This document shows, piece by piece, positions 35,811 to 43,418 of a stretch of DNA of 43,418 nucleotides. Where the stretch lies: NCBI GenBank assembly GCA_020436165.1, contig JAGQYI010000069.1, positions 1 through 43,418 on the forward strand, given 5' to 3'. Under the pieces are notes generated by a model, which was not told where the DNA came from, made no database searches, and saw only the letters and a program-made list of their open reading frames with translations. The DNA comes from Cyclobacteriaceae bacterium. Lineage in GTDB: Bacteria; Bacteroidota; Bacteroidia; Cytophagales; Cyclobacteriaceae. Numbering within the stretch: position 1 is the stretch's first letter; every line of letters starts with the position of its first letter. A program made the translations under genes and the position numbers.

Positions 35811-38800
35811 TTGGCCAGGACACCTAACTTAGTGCTCAACTATAGTTTACATAGAAGCGAAGCCGAAGAACGGCTGTTTGATTCTGAACTTATTGCTTCA
35901 GGTGATCTTACCAATCCTTTCCCCGGATTAAGGCCTTTTGGAGTTGATGAATCCCATTTATTTTTTGGTAGGGAGGGGCAGGTTGATGAAATTCTTTTAA
36001 AACTCTCAAAAAATCGATTTATAGCTCTTTTGGGCTATTCAGGTAGTGGTAAATCCTCATTAATGCACTGTGGTGTTATACCTGTGCTTTACGGTGGTTT
36101 TATGACCGAAGTGGGCCCTAACTGGAATATCGTGATCTCTCGCCCTGGTGGCGGTCCAATAGACAATCTGGCTGAAGCGCTGGTTAACCATGTAATACCA
36201 AAGGATGGGGAAGAAGGCCACTCGATAAGACACAATGTTACAGCTGCTTTGCTAAAAACAGGATCTACGGGGCTTGTTGATGTGGCAAGGAGGTATAAGG
36301 CAACAACCGGTGAAAATCTCCTTATCCTGATTGACCAGTTTGAAGAGCTTTTCCGATATGCGGAGTATGGCCACGACAACAAAAGTGAAGCTTCTCAATT
36401 CGTGAGCTTATTGGTAGATGCCATTGAGCAGGAGGAAGTTCCCATTCATGTAGCCATTACAATGCGTTCTGATTTTATTGGAGATAGCGCACAGTATGCA
36501 AGGCTTACAAAGCATATCAACAGAAGCAGTTTTGTAATTCCTTTGATGTCGAGGCATCAAAAACGAATGGCTATTGAAGGCCCTGTTGCAGTTGGTGGTG
36601 GAAGAATTTCCGAACGACTGGTTAATAAGCTTTTGGAGGAAATTGGTGATAACCAGGATCAGCTTCCTATTATGCAGCATGCGCTTATGCGTACCTGGGA
36701 TTACTGGGTTAACAATAGGGAATCTGGCGAAGCAATGGATATCAGGCATTACAATGCCATTGGTAAAATATCCGATGCCCTCTCTTTGCATGCTGATGAG
36801 GCGTATGATGAACTAACCGACAAAGGAAAACGTATTGCCGAAGTGCTCTTCAAATCACTTACTGAAATAGGTGATGATAATTTTGGTATACGAAGGAGGA
36901 GTAGTGTAAAAGAGATTTCTTCTATTGCGGGTGTTTCTCATACTGAAGTTATTGAAATAGTAGAGCATTTTAGAAAACCTGGCCGGTCTCTTTTAATGCC
37001 TGCATTGCCAATTGAACTTGATTCGGAGTCGGTTCTTGAAATATCCCATGAAAGTTTGATGCGTATATGGACCCGACTGCGTATCTGGGTTGAGGAAGAG
37101 AACGATTCGGCTAAAATGTACAAGCGTATTTCGGAAGCTGCGGAAATGCACCAGATTGGCCGAAGCGGATTGTGGAGGCCGCCTGATTTGCAGTTGGCAC
37201 TTAACTGGCAGAAAAAGCAAAGCCCTACACGCCAATGGGCAGAGCGATATAATACAGCATTTGAACGGGCAATTGTATTTCTCGATACCAGTAAAGTATC
37301 GTATGAAGCAGACCAGAAAAGCCTGGAGCTTAAACAAAAAAGAGACCTTCAAAGGGCCAAAACCATGGCACTTGTTCTGGGTGTGGCAGCCATCATAGCC
37401 ATATTTATGTTTGTTTGGGCGATTGTTCAGCAGATTGAGGCAACTACACAAAGTGAGAAAGCAAGAATTGAGGCACAGAAGTCCAAAGAAGCGGAACAAA
37501 AAGCGAAAGATGCCTTAAAAGGAGAGGAAGAGCAAAGAAAAATAGCAGAAAATAGTTTAGATCAAAATGAGAAACTAACAGAAAGACTTAAGATTCAAAT
37601 AATACAAGTACGGAAAGCTAATGAAGCTGTTGTTGCAAGTGCAAAACTAGCTGAAGAGGCAAGAGCAGAAGCTGTAAAAGAACGGGATGTATCAATAAAG
37701 GAAAAGAACCGCGCAGATAGTCTGCTTACAATTGCAATAAACAAGACCTCAGAAGCAAATTCCTTATTACACTTAACTGTTGCTCAATCAATGACCACCA
37801 AATCGTTACAAGAAGCTGACGGTGATTTAAAGGGCTTATTGGCAGAACAGGCCTATCAGTTTAACTCAGCATATGGCGGCTATGAATATGATAAATACAT
37901 TTACGATGGACTTTACTATGCAATGGCCAATTTCATGGGGCCCGACTACAACACATTCTTGGGTTCAGGCGGGGCAGCAAGGTCGTTGAGTTTTGGTACT
38001 GGTAATAATTTTTACTCGGTGGGTAGCGATGGTAAAATTTATCAATGGAATGTAGCCAATGAGCAAGCAGGTTTTGTAAATGTGGGTGAACGTCATAATT
38101 ACCCTTTACGAGACGTGGAGGTAAGTAATGACGCCAAATGGTTAGCGGTAGCGAGTGATTCATCAAATATTGAATTGTATAGTTTAAGCAACTTAAATGG
38201 TGGCCCCACTTTAATTGGTGGACATAAAGGTTTAGTCTATGAAATAAGGTTCTTACCCGATAGCAGACTGGTTTCATTAGGGTTTGATGGAGTACTAAGT
38301 ATTTACAATCCTTCTACCAATAAAACCGAATATTCAAAAAAGATAGGAGTTAATGCAAGAGCATTTGATGTTAATGCAGATGGCACGCAGGTTCTAATAG
38401 GCACCAATAATGGACAATTAATTCAATTGGATTTGGTTACGAACCAGGAAAAGCTATTATATACCATTCCTTCTCATTCTCAAATTCATGCGGTTAAAGT
38501 AAGCAAAGGAGGTACGCAAATTGCTTTTGGAGGCGAAGATGCCCTCATTTATTTATGGAGCAATGTAACCCAGAGTGTAGTTAGAAGACTTAAAGGCCCA
38601 ACCTCAAGAATAAATTCTATTGAATTTTCGCATGACGGCAAATTATTGGCTGCCGCAAGCTTCGATAATAGCATTCATATGTGGAACATGAACGCCTTGG
38701 ATGAATTCCCAATAGTAATGAAAGATAATTTTGGTGCTTATGCCTGGGATATTGCTTTTAGTAATAAGGATGAGTACCTGGTGGTAGGAACCAATAATGG

Positions 38801-38963
38801 TAAGATCAAGAAATGGCCGGTGCATGCCAAACAAATGGCCGATGAAATATGCAAGCACATTAAGAGAAATATGACCCTTGATGAGTGGGAAAGGTTTGTG
38901 GGTAACAATATAGAGTACAGAAATACATGTGTAAGTCTACTTTTAGAGCCAAATTCCAAATAA
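35811..38963 (+). CDS. membrane-anchored nSTAND1 NTPase with WD40-like propeller
   Basis: 1050-aa signalling NTPase. An N-terminal nSTAND1 domain (about 35-450) opens NPFPGLRPF..D...FFGR, with Walker A GYSGSGKSS (75-83) and Walker B LLILIDQFEEL (Asp175). A winged-helix region follows (to about 500), then one membrane helix (about 520-541), a charged coiled coil (about 545-650), and a C-terminal WD40-type beta-propeller (about 700-1015; e.g. SVGSDGKIYQWN, AAASFDNSIHMWN). STAND proteins act as switches that assemble on ligand binding. With one helix in the middle, NTPase and propeller would lie on opposite sides of the inner membrane unless the helix is not membrane-spanning. The start is TTG (or GTG at 35832): a TAA lies just upstream and the first in-frame ATG falls after Walker A. 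It is 4 bases before the next gene. Confidence 0.9.
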   Translation: MARTPNLVLNYSLHRSEAEERLFDSELIASGDLTNPFPGLRPFGVDESHLFFGREGQVDEILLKLSKNRFIALLGYSGSGKSSLMHCGVIPVLYGGFMTEVGPNWNIVISRPGGGPIDNLAEALVNHVIPKDGEEGHSIRHNVTAALLKTGSTGLVDVARRYKATTGENLLILIDQFEELFRYAEYGHDNKSEASQFVSLLVDAIEQEEVPIHVAITMRSDFIGDSAQYARLTKHINRSSFVIPLMSRHQKRMAIEGPVAVGGGRISERLVNKLLEEIGDNQDQLPIMQHALMRTWDYWVNNRESGEAMDIRHYNAIGKISDALSLHADEAYDELTDKGKRIAEVLFKSLTEIGDDNFGIRRRSSVKEISSIAGVSHTEVIEIVEHFRKPGRSLLMPALPIELDSESVLEISHESLMRIWTRLRIWVEEENDSAKMYKRISEAAEMHQIGRSGLWRPPDLQLALNWQKKQSPTRQWAERYNTAFERAIVFLDTSKVSYEADQKSLELKQKRDLQRAKTMALVLGVAAIIAIFMFVWAIVQQIEATTQSEKARIEAQKSKEAEQKAKDALKGEEEQRKIAENSLDQNEKLTERLKIQIIQVRKANEAVVASAKLAEEARAEAVKERDVSIKEKNRADSLLTIAINKTSEANSLLHLTVAQSMTTKSLQEADGDLKGLLAEQAYQFNSAYGGYEYDKYIYDGLYYAMANFMGPDYNTFLGSGGAARSLSFGTGNNFYSVGSDGKIYQWNVANEQAGFVNVGERHNYPLRDVEVSNDAKWLAVASDSSNIELYSLSNLNGGPTLIGGHKGLVYEIRFLPDSRLVSLGFDGVLSIYNPSTNKTEYSKKIGVNARAFDVNADGTQVLIGTNNGQLIQLDLVTNQEKLLYTIPSHSQIHAVKVSKGGTQIAFGGEDALIYLWSNVTQSVVRRLKGPTSRINSIEFSHDGKLLAAASFDNSIHMWNMNALDEFPIVMKDNFGAYAWDIAFSNKDEYLVVGTNNGKIKKWPVHAKQMADEICKHIKRNMTLDEWERFVGNNIEYRNTCVSLLLEPNSK

Positions 38964-38967
38964 GCTT

Positions 38968-40122
38968 ATGTATAAATTAGTTTGGCTCTTTGTTATAATT
39001 ATTTTATTGCTTAGCCCCTCAAAAGCCATATCGCAATGCATTGAAGATTGGGATAAAGCGCAATCTGAATTTAAGGAGGGGCATCTGTATTCTATTCCTT
39101 CAATTTTGAGTGGATGCTTACAAGATGGGTTTACTAAATCCGAAAAGGTAGAGGCGTACCGAATGCTAACAATTACCTATCTCTATATTGACGACCCGTA
39201 TGGAGCGCAAAATAGCTTTATAGGCCTTTTGAAACTAGACCCGGAATATCGTATTAAACCAACTGACCCTGTTGAACTTGAGCAGTTGAGCAAGGAGTAT
39301 ATTACTACTCCTATTATTTCCTGGAGGGTAAGGGGAGGAATTAATTATAGTTTTGTTTCAGTAATACATACAAATGGTTCTGGAAATGCAAAGTTAAATT
39401 CGGCAGTTTATAAGCCATTGTTAGGTTATAATGCTGTAGGTTCTTTAGATGTTCATTTTAATAAATTGATTAGTTTAGGTATAGATGTAGATGTTTCACT
39501 TAATTCTTATAATTATACGAATCATTTATTTGATGACTTAGAGGGGAATCAAAATGCAAAAGATTTTCAAAACTTTAAGGAGACTGGCTTGAATGCCAGC
39601 CTTCCAATTTATTTGAAGTTCACATATCCTGGAGTAAAGTATTATCCATATGTCTATGGAGGATATAGTCCTAATTACAATATTTATACAAATTCAACTG
39701 CTTCATATAGAATTATTCAGGAAGTTAATGAGAACCCGATTGAGCCTAAAAAATTAGATATTTCATTAATACGAAATCGTTTTTCAAACTCAGTAATATT
39801 AGGGGCTGGATTAATGAGAAGATATAAATATAATTACATATTTATTGATGTTCGGTATAGGTTGGGATTGAATAAACTGCTAAATGAAGAGACACAATTT
39901 GATTTTGCAGATTTGGAAAAGTACAATGCAAACCCCAACCGGTATAAAGATGTGATTGAATACACTGAAATCTATGAAAAAATAGATAGTCAGTTTAAGG
40001 AAAGCGATCTTTCTTTAACACTTGGATATGTATGGCCAAAATATAAACCTCGGAAAAAGAAGTCTGTGACTTTTGGAGGTATGTTAAAAGAAATGTTTAA
40101 GAAAAAAGGTAAAGATGAATAA
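38968..40122 (+). CDS. secreted protein with TPR-like N-terminus and outer-membrane-barrel-like body
   Basis: 384 aa with a signal peptide ending AISQ (about residue 22). Residues about 25-110 look like helical pairs (SEKVEAYRMLTITYLYIDDP, AQNSFIGLLKLDPEY) ending in a typical LDPEYRI.PTD stretch. From about 118 on, alternating aromatic strands (WRVRGGINYSFVSV, IFIDVRYRLGLN, LSLTLGYVWP) suggest a PorT/OmpA-like beta-barrel. The last 20 residues are very basic. It has no catalytic motif. Start is 4 bases after the STAND gene, and its end overlaps the next gene by 8 bases, so the three are translated together. Confidence 0.78.
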   Translation: MYKLVWLFVIIILLLSPSKAISQCIEDWDKAQSEFKEGHLYSIPSILSGCLQDGFTKSEKVEAYRMLTITYLYIDDPYGAQNSFIGLLKLDPEYRIKPTDPVELEQLSKEYITTPIISWRVRGGINYSFVSVIHTNGSGNAKLNSAVYKPLLGYNAVGSLDVHFNKLISLGIDVDVSLNSYNYTNHLFDDLEGNQNAKDFQNFKETGLNASLPIYLKFTYPGVKYYPYVYGGYSPNYNIYTNSTASYRIIQEVNENPIEPKKLDISLIRNRFSNSVILGAGLMRRYKYNYIFIDVRYRLGLNKLLNEETQFDFADLEKYNANPNRYKDVIEYTEIYEKIDSQFKESDLSLTLGYVWPKYKPRKKKSVTFGGMLKEMFKKKGKDE

Positions 40123-41344
40123 TAATTTTTTTTCTTGCACTATTCTTATAGCTCTATTGGTTGGGTTTGCATCCTGCGATAATACCTCTAACGTAGAGCC
40201 AACCTCAAGCAAATACTTCTTAAAGTATTATGGACAAACCGGAGATCAGGAAGGTATAGATGTAAAGGAAACTCCAGACGGAGGGTTCATTATTGGTGGA
40301 AACTCCATTACATCTTTTGGTGGTAAATCTGATTATTTACTTATTAAGACTGATCCAGAAGGAAATCAGGAATGGCAACGAACCTACAATTTTGGTGGTG
40401 ATGATCGAATGACGGAGGTATTGGTTTTATCTGATGGATACTTGATAGCAGGCACATCTGAGTTGACAGGAAGTAATAAAGTAAAGTTGATTATGGTTGA
40501 TCGAGATGGTATTAAAGAGGATGATTTTACTTTAGATTCCACCAATGTGAATTCCTATAAATGCAATGATATTACATTAACAAATTCTGGTGACTATTTC
40601 ATTGTCGGTACTTATGATGGACCGAGCCAAGACGCAAGTAAAGGTAATTCATTTCAAGCTTTTGTTCCTTCAAGTTTTGTAAATGTTGCTACTCCTCAAT
40701 TGAATGGTGACAATAATGAGGATGTGGATTTAGTCTTTGTAAAAGGATTAGAAGTAGTCAATAATTATACTGCTGGCGGACCTCAACTTAACTATCTTGT
40801 TTTCGGATATAAAGAGTTTCCAAGTGGTATAAATCTTACATTATATCAGTCTGATCTAAATTTTGGTAATATAGGTTGGGGTTTGCCAGTTAAATTTAGT
40901 GCTCTTAACACAAAATTAGTTGACGCAATTCCCGTGGCAGAAGGCGGTTATCTTATTTTAAGCGCTTCAGAAACAGGTTCTGTTATGACCAAAGTAAATG
41001 AAGACCCTAACGAAGAGAGATATCTTTACGTAACTAATGCTTCTTACTCCATTGGTACGGCTGATATATCAGGAATTAGTATGGTGCAATCTTCTGCCAA
41101 TAAATACATTGTTACAGCAAATATTAATGAACAAAACTCCATAAGGACATCTTCTACAATTTTTGAAACAAGTTTTAGTGGATCAATCAGATGGGAAAGA
41201 GTTTTTGGCACATATTCATCATATACCTCGGGTAATGCTTGTGTTTTATCCGATGGCTCAATCGTTTACACGGGTACTGCAAACCAGGAATCGCAAACCA
41301 AGGTTTTCCTTGTTAAAACAAAGAGTAACGGAGATATGAAATAG
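40115..41344 (+). CDS. lipoprotein with propeller-like repeats
   Basis: 409-aa lipoprotein with lipobox GFASC (Cys21) followed by DNTSNVEP, acidic enough for surface export. The body shows repeats of the type GGFIIGG...DYLLIKTDPEGNQEWQRTYNFGG, found in Bacteroidota beta-propeller-like proteins. Later copies (GYLILSAS, GSIVYTGT...VFLVKTKSNGD) are more diverged. No enzymatic motif is seen. The ATG overlaps the preceding stop. It lies 87 bases upstream of the giant surface protein and could be an outer-surface partner of it, an inference from position only. Confidence 0.78.
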   Translation: MNNNFFSCTILIALLVGFASCDNTSNVEPTSSKYFLKYYGQTGDQEGIDVKETPDGGFIIGGNSITSFGGKSDYLLIKTDPEGNQEWQRTYNFGGDDRMTEVLVLSDGYLIAGTSELTGSNKVKLIMVDRDGIKEDDFTLDSTNVNSYKCNDITLTNSGDYFIVGTYDGPSQDASKGNSFQAFVPSSFVNVATPQLNGDNNEDVDLVFVKGLEVVNNYTAGGPQLNYLVFGYKEFPSGINLTLYQSDLNFGNIGWGLPVKFSALNTKLVDAIPVAEGGYLILSASETGSVMTKVNEDPNEERYLYVTNASYSIGTADISGISMVQSSANKYIVTANINEQNSIRTSSTIFETSFSGSIRWERVFGTYSSYTSGNACVLSDGSIVYTGTANQESQTKVFLVKTKSNGDMK

Positions 41345-41431
41345 CTAAATGATTGTGATTCTGTTGAATAAATGGGTTACTTTACTATTTTTAAACGAAT
41401 AAAAAACATTATTTAAACCTAACCTGTTGGC

Positions 41432-43418
41432 ATGCAATTGTTAAAAAGGTATTTTATTTTTTTTCTGGCCTTTCTGGCCTCTTTTTATGCTAATGCACAA
41501 GTAAGTGTTACTGCTGCAACTGGAGGTGAGAATATTTGCCTTAACTCGGGACCTGCTACAAGTGATTACTATAGTCTTTCAGATATTGTTGTTACAGAGA
41601 CTAATCCTACTGACTTCGACTCTCCAAATGCTAACAGAACATTTACGCTTGGTTTTAGTAGTGGCTCATTCGAGTTTGAAGCTGGAATAGGAAATTTAAC
41701 GGTTAGTGGTGCAGGTATTGGAACTAATTCTATTTCCGTTACTTCTAGCAGCATAACAGTTACTCTTGCCATTTTTGGCCCATCTGATGCCTCCATAAAT
41801 AGCTTCACAATATCCGGCATAAATGTAAGGGCAACTGCCGCTGGAACTGCTGAAATAAGAAGAACAGGTGGGAGTCAAATTATTAATGGGGATGCTATTG
41901 GTGACGCCAAAAACCATGGAACATTAGTTGCAAATAATCCTCCGGTCGCCTCCCTTTCGGATGATAAAGGGAGTGTCATCTGTTCAAGCGAACTAATTAC
42001 TTTTACTGCTGCTCCTGGAGGAGCAACTAACTATGAATTTATTTTTGATCCAGGTGGGGTAAGAACAACATTGCAATCTGGAGCTTCTGAGTTTTATTCT
42101 ACTTCATCCTTATCAAATGGTGATCAGGTTTCGGTAATCGTAACCGATTCAAATGGTTGTTCAGATGAGTCTTCTGCATCTTTAATAACAGTAAATCCGG
42201 GATTTACGGCTTCAATTTCCAGTTCTGCAGCAGCCAATACGAGTTGCGATGGAGAGTCGGTTACATTTACGGCTGCTTATGGGGGGGCTCCAACTTTACC
42301 GGTTTCGTACGAATTCTTTGTAAATGGAGTTGTAGCACAAGCTGCCTCGCCAGACGACACCTATGACCTGACTACATTGAACGATGGGGATGAAGTGTAT
42401 GCAATTATTCAAGAAAGCGGTACATGTTCAGCCACTACAAATACAATAACACAAACTATTGTGCCTCTTCCTTCAACTGGACTAAGCGTGATACCAACAA
42501 ATTCCACTGTGTGCTATGGAGAGACAGCAGAGATTACCGTTGGAAGCAGTGAGTTGAATGTAAATTATCAGCTTAAAGATATTTCTGATAATGTGTTAAG
42601 TAGCTCATTTCCTGGTACTGGGTCTAATTTGGTTTTAACAAGTACTGCCTTAACTTCCAATCTTACTATTAAAGTAGTGGCGAGTAGTTCCTTAACCACG
42701 AATTGTTCAGTTGATTTAACGGATACAGAAGCAATTACAGTTCAAAGTTCATTGCCACCAACTTCCACAAGCCCGGTTCCAATTTGTGAAGGTGATGCAG
42801 TTCCTTCATTAACTGCCTCTGGTACTGGAGGAACATATAAATGGTATGATGATGTTGCTTTAACTAATCTGGTAGGAACAGGAAGCCCTTACACACCAAC
42901 AGGTGTGGTTGATGAAAATACTCCCGGAACATACAGGCTATATGTTACCGATACTGATGCAGGATGTGAAAGTGCAGGAACTGCTGTTGATGTTGTGGTG
43001 AATGCACTTCCAAACACTGGATTAACGGTTTCTCCGGCCGCAGTCAGTGTTTGCGAAAATACAACTACTACCATTCAGGTACAGTCCAGTGAAAATAATG
43101 TGAATTACAGATTGTACAATGGAGCTACTCCTATGAGTGCTGTATATGTAGGTAATGGAGGTAATCTTGATCTGACCACCTACGCGCTTACATCTAATGT
43201 TACATTGACTATAAAAGCAACAACTCCAAATCTTTGTACTGATAACCTTTCAAGCACAACCGCAATAACTGTTGATGTAACCCCTACGTCAGTAGCAGGT
43301 TCAGACGATGAGACGTGTGCAGACCAGGCTACCTACACGGTATCAGGCACGAGCAGCAGCAACGGGACAATTTTATGGACGAGCAGCAGTGGGGGAAGCT
43401 TTGTGGATGCCACGGTAG
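41432..43418 (+). CDS. large Ig-repeat surface protein (5' part, continues beyond window)
   Basis: Open frame from ATG at 41432 to the window edge, 662 codons with no stop; the TAG in the last three bases is out of frame. A signal peptide ends YANAQ (about residue 23). Repeated Ig/PKD-like modules rich in Ser, Thr, Asn and Gly follow, each with a conserved Cys near the start (AVSVCENT, PVPICEGD, DETCADQ). A super-repeat of about 180 residues is visible: the block beginning PSTGLSV at 347 recurs as PNTGLTV at 527, both ending in a TSN.T.TIKA-like strand, with a WYDD-containing module between them. This style is typical of very large Bacteroidota adhesins exported by type IX secretion. The sorting domain would be outside the window. 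Confidence 0.88.
   Translation, partial: MQLLKRYFIFFLAFLASFYANAQVSVTAATGGENICLNSGPATSDYYSLSDIVVTETNPTDFDSPNANRTFTLGFSSGSFEFEAGIGNLTVSGAGIGTNSISVTSSSITVTLAIFGPSDASINSFTISGINVRATAAGTAEIRRTGGSQIINGDAIGDAKNHGTLVANNPPVASLSDDKGSVICSSELITFTAAPGGATNYEFIFDPGGVRTTLQSGASEFYSTSSLSNGDQVSVIVTDSNGCSDESSASLITVNPGFTASISSSAAANTSCDGESVTFTAAYGGAPTLPVSYEFFVNGVVAQAASPDDTYDLTTLNDGDEVYAIIQESGTCSATTNTITQTIVPLPSTGLSVIPTNSTVCYGETAEITVGSSELNVNYQLKDISDNVLSSSFPGTGSNLVLTSTALTSNLTIKVVASSSLTTNCSVDLTDTEAITVQSSLPPTSTSPVPICEGDAVPSLTASGTGGTYKWYDDVALTNLVGTGSPYTPTGVVDENTPGTYRLYVTDTDAGCESAGTAVDVVVNALPNTGLTVSPAAVSVCENTTTTIQVQSSENNVNYRLYNGATPMSAVYVGNGGNLDLTTYALTSNVTLTIKATTPNLCTDNLSSTTAITVDVTPTSVAGSDDETCADQATYTVSGTSSSNGTILWTSSSGGSFVDATV

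Noticed and set aside
38738-38959. Antisense open frames over the STAND, pckA, groEL and susC genes
   Set aside because: They are shadows of strong coding genes: they show no family resemblance, no supporting start context and follow the codon pattern of the real gene on the other strand.
43416-43418. Terminal TAG as the stop of the Ig-repeat gene
   Set aside because: The frame from 41432 ends GCC ACG GTA G, so the TAG is out of frame and the gene is open at the edge.

Overview
The window reads as chromosome from a member of the Bacteroidota, most likely a free-living, probably marine Cytophagales (Fulvivirga/Marivirga/Roseivirga-like). This is inferred from a SusC/SusD polysaccharide utilisation locus (PUL), many lipoproteins with Bacteroidota-type signals, promoter-like TAnnTTTG elements, the gene run miaB - sigma54 activator - lptE - TPR protein - secG - groES - groEL, an NTT-HEAT transporter, and an Ig-repeat surface protein of the kind exported by type IX secretion. 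The DNA looks AT-rich and uniform. No tRNA, rRNA, CRISPR array or insertion sequence was seen. No gene-free stretch exceeds 300 bases.

Layout. (1) 1-5600: a CNT nucleoside transporter and ATP-dependent PEP carboxykinase (minus), then a POT peptide transporter and an orphan SiaC-like phospho-switch protein (plus). (2) 5688-23780, minus strand: a PUL. In transcription order it has a GH97 hydrolase, a 7TM membrane sensor with a transposase-type zinc ribbon as output, SusC, SusD, a two-LamG surface lipoprotein, a GH144 with Ig-like domains, a GH3 beta-glucosidase, a second GH144, and a sugar:H+ symporter. GH144 with GH3 points to beta-1,2-glucan (sophoro-oligosaccharides) as substrate. The likely flow is capture and cutting at the surface, SusCD import, GH3 release of glucose in the periplasm, and uptake by the symporter. 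(3) 23894-30484, minus strand: groEL, groES, secG, a TPR protein, lptE, a sensor-less sigma54 activator and miaB, with tight overlaps in the miaB-lptE and TPR-secG parts. (4) 30604-32462, plus strand: gamma carbonic anhydrase, an unrecognised acidic protein and a lipidated OmpH/Skp-like protein. (5) 32579-43418, plus strand: an NTT-HEAT-cNMP-like transporter, then a compact group of a membrane-anchored nSTAND1-WD40 NTPase, an outer-membrane-barrel-like protein, a beta-propeller-like lipoprotein and the start of a giant Ig-repeat surface protein that runs off the window.

The most unusual item is the 7TM sensor at 19836-21716. A 7TMR-DISM receptor is joined through a coiled coil to the zinc ribbon and helix-turn-helix of IS1595-type transposases, with the DDE nuclease absent, and it lies just upstream of susC. 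It looks like a domesticated transposase DNA-binding module used as a one-component, membrane-tethered PUL regulator. The second candidate for a new system is the nSTAND1-WD40/barrel/lipoprotein/adhesin group at the 3' end.
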